A stretch of 64,000 nucleotides of DNA from Curtobacterium herbarum (GTDB taxonomy: Bacteria > Actinomycetota > Actinomycetes > Actinomycetales > Microbacteriaceae): assembly GCF_016907335.1 (NCBI RefSeq), contig NZ_JAFBBT010000001.1, positions 2,976,001-3,040,000 of the forward strand, given 5' to 3'. The first letter of the stretch is position 1, and each line of letters starts with the position of its first letter. A program made the translations under genes and the position numbers. The notes under the pieces are model-generated. The model was not told where the DNA came from. It searched no databases and saw only the letters and a list, made by a program, of their open reading frames with translations. This document shows, piece by piece, positions 24,446-33,172 of the stretch.

Positions 24446-25069
24446 TCAGGGGATGCTGCGGACCGCCTCGACGAACGCCCGGATCGCGCGCACGTCCTTG
24501 ACCCCGCGCGCCGACTCGACGCCGCTGGAGACGTCGACGCCGTCGGGGTCGAGGCGCTGCACGAGCCCGGCGACGTTCTCGGGCGTCAGGCCGCCGGCGA
24601 GGATCCACGCTTCGTCGACGGTGCCGGTCAGGGTCGCCGGGTCGACGAGTTCCCCGCTGCCGGGCACGGCCGCGTCGAGCAGCAGCAGGTCGTGGTCGAA
24701 CGAGGCGCGCTGTTCCGGCGTCTCGGCCAGGTAGTCCGCGGCGGCGAGGGCGCGGATCGTGAAGAAGCCGGCGTCGCGGGCACGGGCGAAGTCGGACGCC
24801 GACTCGCGGCCGTGCAGCTGCACGGTGGTGAGCCCGACGGCGGAGGCGATGCCGACCACCTCGTCGATCGGCTGGGCACGGAAGACCCCGACGGCGTCGG
24901 TGCCCTCGGGCAGCCGCTCGACCAGTTCCTTCGCGGTGTCGGCGCTCACCGTGCGGGGGCTGCCCGCGGCGAAGACGAACCCGACGGCGTCCGCACCGGC
25001 CTCGACGGCGGCGTCCACCGTCTCCGGCGTGGAGAGGCCGCAGATCTTGATCCAACGCTGGTCGCTCAT
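24446..25069 (-). CDS. trpF: Phosphoribosylanthranilate isomerase
   Basis: A 207-residue TIM barrel that isomerises N-(5-phosphoribosyl)anthranilate in tryptophan synthesis. Conserved elements: WIKICGLSTPE with the catalytic Cys, VGFVFAAGSPRTV, TTVQLHGRES, LDAAVPGSGE, LAGGLTPENV and the phosphate-binding DVSSGVESARGVKD with catalytic Asp. It stands alone, away from other trp genes, which is common in actinobacteria. The ATG follows CAGGAT by 6 nt. Confidence 0.96.
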   Translation of the reverse strand: MSDQRWIKICGLSTPETVDAAVEAGADAVGFVFAAGSPRTVSADTAKELVERLPEGTDAVGVFRAQPIDEVVGIASAVGLTTVQLHGRESASDFARARDAGFFTIRALAAADYLAETPEQRASFDHDLLLLDAAVPGSGELVDPATLTGTVDEAWILAGGLTPENVAGLVQRLDPDGVDVSSGVESARGVKDVRAIRAFVEAVRSIP

Positions 25070-25075
25070 GCACCC

Positions 25076-25081
25076 ATCCTG
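25076..25081 (-). promoter_or_regulatory. -10 element for leaderless trpF
   Basis: CAGGAT on the minus strand lies 6 nt before the trpF ATG. Confidence 0.5.
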
Positions 25082-25130
25082 CCTGATCGGCCGCGGCGGA
25101 CCGCATCCACCGCGGAGCCCGTCCGCACGC

Positions 25131-26186
25131 TCAGTGCAGCGCGCCGACGACGTAGCAGCCGACGCAGGCTGCGGCGACCGCCAGTGCGGTGGCCGAGGCG
25201 GCCAGGACGTTCCGCCGGCGCCACCGTCGCACCACGTCGAACGTGCCGCGCCGGGCGTGCCGGTGGGCGGCCCGATGCATGCGGTGTTCCCTGCGGCGGA
25301 CCTCCCGTTCGGGCCCCAGCGGCACCGGACCGGTGACCTGCGTCGACCCGCCCCGGAGGGCCCGGGCGACCGCGACGGCCGTGGGTCGGCGTGCCGGGTC
25401 GCGGGACGTCATCAGGGTGAGGAGCTCCCGCCACTCGGAGGCGACCGAGTCGGGGACGTGCGGGTCGCGTCGGAGCCGCGCGAGGGCCGCCTCGATGACC
25501 GTGCCGGAGTACTCCTGGTCGCCGGTCAGTGCCTCGAGCAGCACCAGGCCGAGCGAGTAGACGTCGGTGGCGTAGCTGATCGGTTCGCCGGCGACCTGCT
25601 CGGGCGACAGGTAGGCGGCGGTGCCGATGATCGTGCCGTCGTTGGTGAGCCGTGAGCCGTCGACGAAGTGGGCGACGCCGAAGTCGGTGAGCTTGACGGT
25701 CCGGACGAACCCGGAGGCGCCCTCGTCGCTCAGCAGGATGTTTGCGGGCTTGACGTCGCGGTGCACGATCCCGCGGGAGTGCACGTAGGCCAGGGCGTCG
25801 GCGAGCTGCGCCCCGAGGTCCGCGACCTCGTAGTTGTGCAGCGGCCCCTCGGCCAGGCAGCGGAGCAGCGTCGCGTCGGCGATGAGCTCCATCACGATGT
25901 AGCGGTGTGGGCCGTCCTCGAAGTCGTGCGTGCCGGCGTCGTAGAGCGGGATCAGGCCCGGGTGCGAGAGCATGCTGAGCAGGCGGATCTCGCGCTCCTG
26001 GCGGACCCGGTCGGCCGTGGTCATGCGCTCCGGCGTCGCGAACATCTTCACGGCGACGGCACGGTAGGTGTGCTCGTCGCGGGCCTCGTACACGGAGCCC
26101 ATGCCGCCCGTGCCGATCAGCCTGACGAGGCGGTAGCGTCCTGCCAGGACGGTGTCCGCTCGCGCGCTGCCGGTGGCCAAGCTCAT
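25131..26186 (-). CDS. Membrane-anchored Ser/Thr protein kinase (PknB-like, no PASTA)
   Basis: A 351-residue Hanks-type kinase. Visible: glycine loop GTGGMGSVYEA (about 24-34), VAVKMF lysine (about 47), HRDVKPANILL catalytic loop (about 143-153), DFGVAHF metal site, GTAAYLSPEQV P+1 loop and DVYSLGLVLLEAL. After the kinase lobe come a basic linker and one C-terminal span (LAASATALAVAAACVGCYVVG) with almost no extracellular part, so PASTA or other sensor domains are missing. AGAGGA lies about 12 nt before the ATG; longer in-frame starts add unrelated sequence. Targets are unknown. Confidence 0.93.
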   Translation of the reverse strand: MSLATGSARADTVLAGRYRLVRLIGTGGMGSVYEARDEHTYRAVAVKMFATPERMTTADRVRQEREIRLLSMLSHPGLIPLYDAGTHDFEDGPHRYIVMELIADATLLRCLAEGPLHNYEVADLGAQLADALAYVHSRGIVHRDVKPANILLSDEGASGFVRTVKLTDFGVAHFVDGSRLTNDGTIIGTAAYLSPEQVAGEPISYATDVYSLGLVLLEALTGDQEYSGTVIEAALARLRRDPHVPDSVASEWRELLTLMTSRDPARRPTAVAVARALRGGSTQVTGPVPLGPEREVRRREHRMHRAAHRHARRGTFDVVRRWRRRNVLAASATALAVAAACVGCYVVGALH

Positions 26187-26408
26187 GGTGGTGATCGATC
26201 CTCTGGGAGTTCGGGGACCGCGTCGGTGATCGCGGTCTGACTCCTCCTCAACGGTACGCGCGGGCCTGTCGATCCGAGGCGGGGTTACCCGAATGTGACC
26301 CGTCTTCGCGTCTGCGGTGCGCAACCGGGATGGTGTCGGCGTCCGCTGGTGCGGCCCGGGTACCGTCCGTGCTCCGGACAGCCGGTCCGGACGACACGGG
26401 AGGCCGAC

Positions 26409-26606
26409 ATGCGCAAGGGTGACGAAGTCCACTGGAACACGTCCCAGGGGACGACGACGGGCACGCTCGTCGAGAAGAAGACCGCCGACTTCGAGTTCGA
26501 CGGGCAGACCTTCAAGCCGACCGACGACGACCCGTACTGGATCATCGAGTCGGAGAAGTCCGGCAAGCGGGCCGCCCACAAGGAGTCGGCGCTGACGAAG
26601 GCGTAG
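26409..26606 (+). CDS. DUF2945/HVA1-family small protein
   Basis: A 65-residue protein starting MRKGDEVHWNTSQG, with GTLVEKKTADFEF, DDDPYWIIESEKSG and a C-terminal AAHKESALTKA. This is the hypervirulence-associated TUDOR-like (DUF2945) family, a small beta-barrel found in bacteria and fungi with no settled function. GGGAGG lies 5-6 nt before the ATG. It converges on dedA. Confidence 0.85.
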   Translation: MRKGDEVHWNTSQGTTTGTLVEKKTADFEFDGQTFKPTDDDPYWIIESEKSGKRAAHKESALTKA

Positions 26607-26634
26607 GGCTCGTTCCCGCGACGCGGTCGGTCCG

Positions 26635-27348
26635 CTACTCCGACGCGGTCGACCGCGCTGCGGAACGGCCGCGTCGGACCCGGCGGACGACGAACGCCAC
26701 CACGATGACGACGACCGCGGCGTACACGGCCCGGTCGATCCACTCGGTGTAGGCCTCGATGCGGTCGTACTGGGTGCCGAGGGCCGCGCCGCCGAGGACC
26801 AGGACCGCGTTCCACAGCCCGCTGCCGAGCACGGTGAAGAGCGTGAACGTGCCGAGGTGCATCCGGTCGGCGCCGGCGGGCAGCGAGATCAGGCTGCGGA
26901 CGACGGGCACCAGACGGCCGAGGAACACCGCGCTCTTGCCGTGCCGGTGGAACCAGGAGGCGGCCTTCCGGAAGTCGTCCTCGTCGACCAGGGGCAGCTT
27001 GCCGAACCAGCGGGTGGTCCGCTCGAAGCCGATCACCGCGCCGAGCCAGTACAGCACGAGTGCCCCGACGTAGGAGCCCGCGGTCGCCAGGACCAGCACG
27101 AGCGTGAGGTCCATCCGCCCCGCACCCCCGAGGAACCCGGCGAGCGGCAGGATCACCTCGGACGGGATCGGCGGGAACACCGTCTCGATGAAGAGCATCA
27201 GGGCGACGCCCCACTCCCCCATCGTGTCGATGACCTGCAGGACCAGCCCGGTCAGACCGCCGATGTCCGGGTCCGGGCCGCCCCCTGATCCGGAGGACGC
27301 GGACGGGACGCCGACGTGGGCGACGGTCGAGAGCACGGCAGTCGTCAT
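26635..27348 (-). CDS. DedA-family membrane protein
   Basis: A 237-residue protein with the DedA/SNARE-associated core: ETVFPPIPSEVILPLAG near residues 55-71, the re-entrant-loop glycines, and GRLVPVVRSLISLPAG near 143-158. DedA proteins flip or support undecaprenyl phosphate and phospholipids and help membrane potential homeostasis. The N-terminal 35 residues are Ser/Gly-rich. The perfect palindrome E5 lies 93-157 bp upstream of its start. Confidence 0.92.
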   Translation of the reverse strand: MTTAVLSTVAHVGVPSASSGSGGGPDPDIGGLTGLVLQVIDTMGEWGVALMLFIETVFPPIPSEVILPLAGFLGGAGRMDLTLVLVLATAGSYVGALVLYWLGAVIGFERTTRWFGKLPLVDEDDFRKAASWFHRHGKSAVFLGRLVPVVRSLISLPAGADRMHLGTFTLFTVLGSGLWNAVLVLGGAALGTQYDRIEAYTEWIDRAVYAAVVVIVVAFVVRRVRRGRSAARSTASE

Positions 27349-27440
27349 CCCGCCACCCTGCCTGAGCGGGCTGACAGACTCCGGTGTGCGGTCACGCCCC
27401 GCTCACGCCCCGCTCGCGCCGCGCGACGCCCCGCTCACGT

Positions 27441-27505
27441 CCGCCGAGTGGTCACGAACTGTCGGTTACACGCCTCCGGAACGACAGTTCGTGACCCCTC
27501 GGCAG
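27441..27505. repeat. Palindromic repeat E5, near-perfect copy (24-17-24)
   Basis: The left arm 27441-27464 and right arm 27482-27505 flank a 17-nt loop. The inner 15 bp (GGTCACGAACTGTCG against CGACAGTTCGTGACC) are perfectly complementary and the outer 9 pair with two mismatches. Geometry and lead sequence match E1-E4, but the trailer differs. Confidence 0.9.
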
Positions 27506-27558
27506 CGCACCGACGGGGTGTCGTGACCGCTCGCGGCAGCGCCACCGGCCGGCCCCAC

Positions 27559-27606
27559 GACGGACGGGAGGCCCGGTGCCAGCCGGCACCGGGCCTCCCG
27601 TCCGTC
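27559..27606 (-). terminator. Terminator of the fructose operon, GGGAGGC basal stem
   Basis: A perfect 22-bp stem (27559-27580 with 27585-27606) with an AGCC loop, 12 bp after the fruA stop. The basal GACGGACGGGAGGC arm is the same as in the 7519 terminator. Confidence 0.9.
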
Positions 27607-27617
27607 AGGTGGTGCGA

Positions 27618-29774
27618 CTACACCGCGATCGGCGCGCGCTGCCCGACCGTCTCGCCGGCCGACGCCGCCTGCACGGCGGCCTCGTCCGTCGCGGCCGGAG
27701 CCCGACGCACCCACTTCTTCAGCGCCACGAGGACCAGCGCGGAGACGATCGTCCCGGCGATGATCGCGAGGATGAACATCCCGATCCCGCCGATGGCGAA
27801 GAACACGAAGATCCCACCGTGCGGCGCCCGCGAGGTGACGCCGGCGGCCATCGAGATCGCACCCGTCACCGCGGCGCCGACCATCGACGCCGGGATGACC
27901 CGCAGCGGGTCGGCGGCGGCGAACGGGATCGCACCCTCGGAGATGAACGAGGCACCGAGGAGCCACGCGGCCTTGCCGTTCTCCCGCTCGGGCTTCGTGA
28001 AGCCGTTGCGGTACAGGACGGTCGAGGCGAGGGCCAGGGCGAGCGGCGGGACCATGCCGGCGGCCATCACCGCGGCCATGATCTCGAACGGCACGACGTT
28101 GGAGGCACTGCCGGCACCCAGGCCGGCGACGGCGAACGCGTAGGCCACCTTGTTGACCGGACCGCCGAGGTCGAACGCCATCATCAGGCCGAGGATGATG
28201 CCGAGCAGGACCACGGAGGCGCCGGACAGCGAGTTCAGCCAGGCGGTGAGCTCGGTCATGAGCCAGGCGATCGGGCCGCCGAGCACGAGCAGCATGAGCC
28301 CGGAGGCGACGATCGAGGCGAACAGCGGGATGATCACGACCGGCATCAGGCCGCGCAGCCAGCGCCAGGTCGGGATGCGCCCGATCCAGTAGGCGGCGGC
28401 ACCGGCGATGAGGCCACCGACCAGACCGCCGAGGAACCCGGCGTTCATGAAGACGGCGATCGAGCCGGCGACGAAGCCCGGCGCGATGCCCGGACGGTCG
28501 GCGATGGCGTACGCGATGTACCCGGCGAGGGCGGCGACGAGGAACCCGAGCGACACGGAGCCGATCTGGAACGCGGCGGCGCCGAGGTAGTAGCCGAGCC
28601 CCTGCGCCGGCAGGTCGAGCAGGGTGGAGTGCTGCAGCGTCCAGACCGCGTTGCTGACCCCGTCGCTGCCGTGGGTGAGCGCGATGCCGTAGCCCGACAG
28701 CAGGAAGCCGAGCGCCATGAGCAACCCGCCGCCCGCGACGAACGGGATCATGTAGGAGACGCCGGTCAGCAGCCAGCGCTTGAGCGACTGCCCGAAGTGC
28801 TCGTCCTTCGCGGTGCTCGTGCCGGCCTCGGCCGCGGAGCCGGAGACCCGCGCGGCCTTGGGGTCGTCGGCGGCGCGGAGGGCCTCGGCGATCATCGCGT
28901 CGGGCTCGTCGACTCCGCGCTTGACGGGTCCGGAGACGAGGGGCTTGCCGGCGAACCGGCTGCGGTCGCGCACGTCGACGTCGACCGCGAAGACGACGGC
29001 GTCGGCTCGGGCGATGAGCGCCGGGTCGAGGGGCTCCACCTGGGAGGACCCCTGCGTCTCGACGTGCATCTCGGCGCCGGCGCGCTGGGCGGCGGCGACG
29101 AGGGCGTCGGCGGCCATGTAGGTGTGCGCGATGCCGGTCGGGCAGGCGGTGACGCCGACGATGACCTTGCGGCGGCCGGCTGCGCCGTCGCCGTCCGCGG
29201 GGGTCGCCGTGGCAGCAGCGGCCGGCGCGGTCGTCGACGGTCCGGAGGCTCGCCCCCCGGCCCCGACGCCGGCTGCGGCGACCTCGCCGCTGACCTCGCG
29301 GTCGACCAGGTCGACGATCTCCTGCGGGGTCGCGGCGGCGCGGAGGGCGGCGGTGAAGTCGTCGCGGATCAGCGCACGGGCGAGGGTGGAGAGGACGGTG
29401 AGGTGGTCCTTGTCGGCCCCGTCCGGCACCGCGATCATGAACACCACGTCGGCGTCGCCGTCCGGGGCGCCGAACGGCACCTTCCGGGCCAGGCGCGTGA
29501 ACGCGAGCGTCGGCGTGGTGACCGACGTGGACCGGGCGTGCGGGATGGCGATGCCGCCCGGGACGCCGGTGCCGACGCTCGCCTCGCGCTTGATCGCGTC
29601 GGCGGCGAGGGTGTCACCGGAGGCGGCTCGACCGGTCGCGGCGATCCGGTCGGCCAGGACGCGGATGACGTCGGCCGAGGTGGCGCCGAGGTCCTCGTCG
29701 AGGCCGACGAGGTCGACGCCGATCAGGTCGGCGCCGTTGCCGGCGCTGGTGCCGGTGCTGTGCGCTGCGGACAT
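27618..29774 (-). CDS. fruA: Fructose-specific PTS permease EIIABC
   Basis: A 718-residue fusion in the order EIIA-EIIB-EIIC. EIIA (about 13-165) has the phospho-acceptor His79 in GIAIPHARS; EIIB (about 203-300) has Cys211 in GVTACPTGIAHTYMAA; EIIC (about 340-690) has eight or more spans with FDLGGPVNKVAYAF and SEGAIPFAAADP. It takes up fructose and releases fructose 1-phosphate, the FruK substrate. AGGAG is 6-7 nt before the ATG. It is the third gene of fruR-fruK-fruA; 113 bp separate it from fruK. No HPr or EI gene is in the window. Confidence 0.96.
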   Translation of the reverse strand: MSAAHSTGTSAGNGADLIGVDLVGLDEDLGATSADVIRVLADRIAATGRAASGDTLAADAIKREASVGTGVPGGIAIPHARSTSVTTPTLAFTRLARKVPFGAPDGDADVVFMIAVPDGADKDHLTVLSTLARALIRDDFTAALRAAATPQEIVDLVDREVSGEVAAAGVGAGGRASGPSTTAPAAAATATPADGDGAAGRRKVIVGVTACPTGIAHTYMAADALVAAAQRAGAEMHVETQGSSQVEPLDPALIARADAVVFAVDVDVRDRSRFAGKPLVSGPVKRGVDEPDAMIAEALRAADDPKAARVSGSAAEAGTSTAKDEHFGQSLKRWLLTGVSYMIPFVAGGGLLMALGFLLSGYGIALTHGSDGVSNAVWTLQHSTLLDLPAQGLGYYLGAAAFQIGSVSLGFLVAALAGYIAYAIADRPGIAPGFVAGSIAVFMNAGFLGGLVGGLIAGAAAYWIGRIPTWRWLRGLMPVVIIPLFASIVASGLMLLVLGGPIAWLMTELTAWLNSLSGASVVLLGIILGLMMAFDLGGPVNKVAYAFAVAGLGAGSASNVVPFEIMAAVMAAGMVPPLALALASTVLYRNGFTKPERENGKAAWLLGASFISEGAIPFAAADPLRVIPASMVGAAVTGAISMAAGVTSRAPHGGIFVFFAIGGIGMFILAIIAGTIVSALVLVALKKWVRRAPAATDEAAVQAASAGETVGQRAPIAV

Positions 29775-29887
29775 GGGTTGCTCCTTCGCAAGTGGCGCGG
29801 GGCGCCGGGGGCGGTGCTGGTGGGGACGGGACGGTCGGACCGGGACGGGTGGTGCCGGACGACCGGGAGGGACGACGGACCGGGTGG

Positions 29888-30997
29888 TCAGGCGCCGTGC
29901 GGGACGGGGACGGACTCGCCGGCCGGTGCCGGTGTGGCCGCACCCGCGGGTGTCGGCGGTGGGCCGGTCGGTGTCGGCGGTGGGCCGAGGCGGTGGACGA
30001 CGATCGCGTCCGGGTCGGTGGCGTCGAGGGCCGGCACGTCGCTGCCGGGCAGTCCGGCGGCGGCCGCTCCGGTGGCGACGGCCTGGGCCAGTCGACGTTC
30101 CGGTGGGGCGCCGGCGACCTCGGCGAGCAGGTACCCGGCGAGCGAGGAGTCCCCCGCGCCGACGGTCGAGCGGGCCGTGATCCGCGGTGCTGCCGCGGTC
30201 CACGAGCCGGTGCCGTCGACCAGGACGGCCCCGGCGCTGCCGAGGGTCAGCAGGACCGTGTCGACGCCGCGCTCCCGCAGCCGTGCGGCTGCGGCGGCGG
30301 CGCGCTCCGGGTCCTGCTCGTACTGCTCGGGGTCGCCGCCGACGACCTCGGCGAGTTCCTCGGCGTTCGGCTTGACCAGGTCGATCCGTTCGCCGGACTG
30401 CAGCAGCGCGGTGAAGGGGACGCCGGACGAGTCGACGGCGATCCGGACGTCGTCCCCGTGGCGCTGCCGGACGGCCCGGACGAGCACCGCGAGGGCGTCG
30501 TCGGGCAGGCCGGGCGGCAGGGACCCGGCGAGGACCACCCAGCGTGCGGCGGGGCCGGTCGGGGTCGGTCCGGCGGTCGTGGCGACCAGGTCGGCGAGGT
30601 CGTCCAGGCGTCCGGCGAGCGAGGGGCCCGGCTCGTTGAGCTTCGTGGTGGTGCCGGTCGGTTCGGTCACGGTGACGTTCGACCGCAGTGCGGCACCGAT
30701 CGGCAGCGCGGCGGTCGGGATGCCCCGGGTGGCCAGGCCGACGAGGACCGGGTCGAGCTCGTCGCCGGGCAGGACCGCGACGGTGTCCCCGCCGCTGGCG
30801 ACGACGACGCGCGAGACGTTGACGCCCTTGCCGCCGGGCTCGGCCGTGGACCGCGTGGCTCGTTGGACGGCGCCGCGCTGCAGCTCGCCGGCGAGTTCGA
30901 TCGTGCGGTCGAGCGACGGGTTCGGCGTGACGGTGACGATGCGGCCGCCGATCGGGCGCCCAGGCTGCGGGGTGGTCGAGGTGGTCGGGGTGCTCAT
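29888..30997 (-). CDS. fruK: 1-Phosphofructokinase (PfkB family)
   Basis: A 369-residue sugar kinase. Motifs: TVTPNPSLDRTIEL at the N-terminus, GGKGVNVSRVV near 55, LAGSLPPGLP near 155, VKPNAEEL and the catalytic STVGAGDSSLAGY near 279. It phosphorylates fructose 1-phosphate to the 1,6-bisphosphate. A Pro/Ala-rich tail of about 40 residues after the kinase fold is unusual. The ATG overlaps the fruR stop by 4 bp (ATGA). Confidence 0.94.
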   Translation of the reverse strand: MSTPTTSTTPQPGRPIGGRIVTVTPNPSLDRTIELAGELQRGAVQRATRSTAEPGGKGVNVSRVVVASGGDTVAVLPGDELDPVLVGLATRGIPTAALPIGAALRSNVTVTEPTGTTTKLNEPGPSLAGRLDDLADLVATTAGPTPTGPAARWVVLAGSLPPGLPDDALAVLVRAVRQRHGDDVRIAVDSSGVPFTALLQSGERIDLVKPNAEELAEVVGGDPEQYEQDPERAAAAAARLRERGVDTVLLTLGSAGAVLVDGTGSWTAAAPRITARSTVGAGDSSLAGYLLAEVAGAPPERRLAQAVATGAAAAGLPGSDVPALDATDPDAIVVHRLGPPPTPTGPPPTPAGAATPAPAGESVPVPHGA

Positions 30998-31782
30998 GCG
31001 ACGATCACCTCGACGTCGGCGTCGGCGAGTGCCCCGCCCAGGTCGGCCGGCGGCACCTGGTCGGTGACGAGCGTGTCGATCTCGTCGAGTCGTGCGAAGC
31101 GCATCAGGGCCTCGACCCCGTGCTTCGCGGCGTCGGCGAGGACGACGCTGCGGCGGGCCGCCAGGACGTAGGCGGCCTTGACGGCGGCCTCGTACTCGTC
31201 GGGGGTGCTCAGGCCGAACCCGGCGGACAGCCCGTTCGTCCCGATGAAGGCGACGTCGGGGCGGAGGGCGCCGATCTGGTCGACGGTCGCGGTGCCGACG
31301 GCGGCGCTGGTGACCCCGCGGACCCGGCCACCGAGCAGGTGCAGCTCGACGTGCTCGCTGTGCTGCAGGGTGGCGGCGATCGGCACCGAGTTCGTGATGA
31401 CGGTGATGGTGGCCCCCGCGGTGGCGGGCTCCCAGCGGGCGAGCTCGGTGGCGACGGCGCCGCTGGTGGTGCCGGCGTCGAGGGCGATCGAGCCGGTGAA
31501 GGTCGGCGGCACCAGACGCATGGCGGCGCGGGCGATCGCGGTCTTCTCGGAGCCGTGTTGCCCCTCGCGCTCGGCGACGGTGAGCTCGACCAGGCTGGAG
31601 CGCTCGACGGGGACGGCCCCACCGTGCACACGGCGCAGCAGGCCGGCGGTCTCGAGGGCGCCGAGGTCGCGACGGACCGTCTCGGTCGTGACGGCGAAGT
31701 GATCGGCCAGGTCGGCGACGGAGACGCGGCCGGCGGACTGCAGGGCGGCGGCGATGGCCTCGTGCCGCTCGGTTGCGTACAT
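30994..31782 (-). CDS. fruR: DeoR-family fructose operon regulator
   Basis: A 262-residue DeoR/GlpR-type repressor: N-terminal helix-turn-helix (RVSVADLADHFAVTTETVRRDLGAL, quoted in part, about 19-43) and a C-terminal sugar-phosphate sensor (DeoRC) with ALDAGTTSGAVA, VITNSVPIA and FIGTNGLSA. The effector is probably fructose 1-phosphate or a bisphosphate. AGGAG lies 7 nt before the ATG. First gene of the operon, so it is likely autoregulated through the repeats just upstream. Confidence 0.92.
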   Translation of the reverse strand: MYATERHEAIAAALQSAGRVSVADLADHFAVTTETVRRDLGALETAGLLRRVHGGAVPVERSSLVELTVAEREGQHGSEKTAIARAAMRLVPPTFTGSIALDAGTTSGAVATELARWEPATAGATITVITNSVPIAATLQHSEHVELHLLGGRVRGVTSAAVGTATVDQIGALRPDVAFIGTNGLSAGFGLSTPDEYEAAVKAAYVLAARRSVVLADAAKHGVEALMRFARLDEIDTLVTDQVPPADLGGALADADVEVIVA

Positions 31783-31815
31783 GCCCGAACTCCTTCGTTC
31801 GCGTTGGTTTCGAGC

Positions 31816-31845
31816 ACTGTACGCCCGAACCCAACACGATCGCAA
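31816..31845 (-). promoter_or_regulatory. Promoter of fruRKA
   Basis: On the minus strand, TTGCGA (31845-31840) and TACAGT (31821-31816) are 18 nt apart. A start about 7 nt downstream leaves a leader of about 27 nt with a Shine-Dalgarno. Confidence 0.6.
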
Positions 31846-31875
31846 CCGCTCCGAGCAGGAACCAACACGATCGCA
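31831..31875 (-). promoter_or_regulatory. Probable FruR operator: two direct repeats 31 bp apart
   Basis: The 14-mer TGCGATCGTGTTGG (minus strand) occurs exactly twice, at 31831-31844 and 31862-31875. The 31-bp period (three helical turns) puts both copies on one face. The first covers the -35 region, so binding would block transcription; this is inference from position and identity. Confidence 0.65.
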
Positions 31876-31892
31876 GGTCGGCTCGCCGTCGT

Positions 31893-31957
31893 GACGCACG
31901 CACGGGAGGCCCGTCACCGGCCCGCCGGACCGGTGACGGGCCTCCCGTCCGTGCGTC
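31893..31957 (-). terminator. Terminator after the ABC exporter operon, GGGAGGC stem
   Basis: A 19-bp perfect stem (31902-31920 with 31930-31948) extends by another 8 bp after one C-C mismatch. It follows the permease gene and precedes the fru promoter. Confidence 0.85.
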
Positions 31958-31984
31958 GCACACCGCGGCGAGCGTGCACACCCC

Positions 31985-33172
31985 TCACACGGCCGCGAGC
32001 GCGCTCGTCGGCGGGATCCGCGCCGCCCGGCTGGCCGGGTAGAGGCCGGACACCCCGCCGATCACGACGGTGGCCCCGAGGCCGCCGGCGACCGCCCAGA
32101 GCGGTGTCGCCACCGGCCACCCCTGGCTGAGGGCGAAGACGATCGTCACGCCGAGGCCGATCACCACCCCGGCGACCCCGCCCAGGAAGGACAGCAGCAG
32201 CGACTCGACCAGGAACTGGTTGCGGACGTCGGCCCGGCGCGCACCGAGGGCCCGTCGGACGCCGACCTCGGCCCGGCGTTCGAGCACGGTGATCACCATG
32301 GTGTTCGCGACGCCGATGCCGCCGACGAGCAGGGCGACCCCGCCGATGCCGACGAGCAGCCCGGTGAACGAGTCGTCGGTGGCGTTCTTGGCGGCCAGCG
32401 CATCCGACGGCCGCGTCACCCCGACGTCCTGGGGCGCGCCGGGGCTGATCGCGTCGGCCAGCACGTCCCGCGACCGGGCGACGCCGTCCGGGTCGACCCG
32501 GGTGTAGACGGCGGTCGGGTGCCCGTCGAAGCCGAGTTCGGTCGCGAGCCCGCGCGGGACGAAGACCTGGTTGTCCAGGTCCTCCGCCAGGCCGAACGGT
32601 TCGAGCACCCCGACGACCTGCACCCAGCGTTCGCCGGTCCAGACCCGGGTCGCGGCGTCGACCCGCTCGATGCCCAGGTTCCGGGCCGCGGATGACCCGA
32701 GGACGACCTGCGCCGGGGCGTCTGCGGTCGTGTCGAGCCACCGCCCGGAGGCGACGGCGCCGCCGAGGACCCCGGGGACGTCACCCCAGGCCGCGAGCAT
32801 GCCGATCCCCTTCGACTCCGCCGAGGGGATGAACGGGTTCCGGTAGACCCGGCCGTCCGTGACCGTCCCGACCCCGGCGGCGTCGAGCACGGCGTCCTGC
32901 CGGAGTGCGGAGGCGACCGCCGTCCCGGGCAGGGGCGGGACGTCCGAGAAGCCCTGCGCCTGCGTCGCCGTGAGCACGTTCGTGCCGAGCGTGTCGAGGA
33001 CGCGGTCGAGGGCGGCCTTGCTCGAGGACGAGATCCCGACGACCGCGATCATCGCCGCGATGCCGATCGCGATGCCCAGCGCCGACAGGACGACACGGGT
33101 CGGGCGGGTGCGGAGACCGAACACGCCGAGTCGGAGCAGGTCTCCCGGGCCGAGGGTCCGCCGGGCGCTCAT
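31985..33172 (-). CDS. MacB-like ABC transporter permease
   Basis: A 395-residue permease with one N-terminal span (about 27-48), a large extracytoplasmic MacB-core domain (about 50-270) and three C-terminal FtsX spans (from [22 protein letters not shown] to the end). [22 protein letters not shown], quoted only in part as [10 protein letters not shown], is the coupling motif. MacB-type exporters use mechanotransmission to move peptides, antibiotics or lipoproteins outward. It overlaps the ATPase gene by ATGA. Confidence 0.9.
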   Translation of the reverse strand: MSARRTLGPGDLLRLGVFGLRTRPTRVVLSALGIAIGIAAMIAVVGISSSSKAALDRVLDTLGTNVLTATQAQGFSDVPPLPGTAVASALRQDAVLDAAGVGTVTDGRVYRNPFIPSAESKGIGMLAAWGDVPGVLGGAVASGRWLDTTADAPAQVVLGSSAARNLGIERVDAATRVWTGERWVQVVGVLEPFGLAEDLDNQVFVPRGLATELGFDGHPTAVYTRVDPDGVARSRDVLADAISPGAPQDVGVTRPSDALAAKNATDDSFTGLLVGIGGVALLVGGIGVANTMVITVLERRAEVGVRRALGARRADVRNQFLVESLLLSFLGGVAGVVIGLGVTIVFALSQGWPVATPLWAVAGGLGATVVIGGVSGLYPASRAARIPPTSALAAV

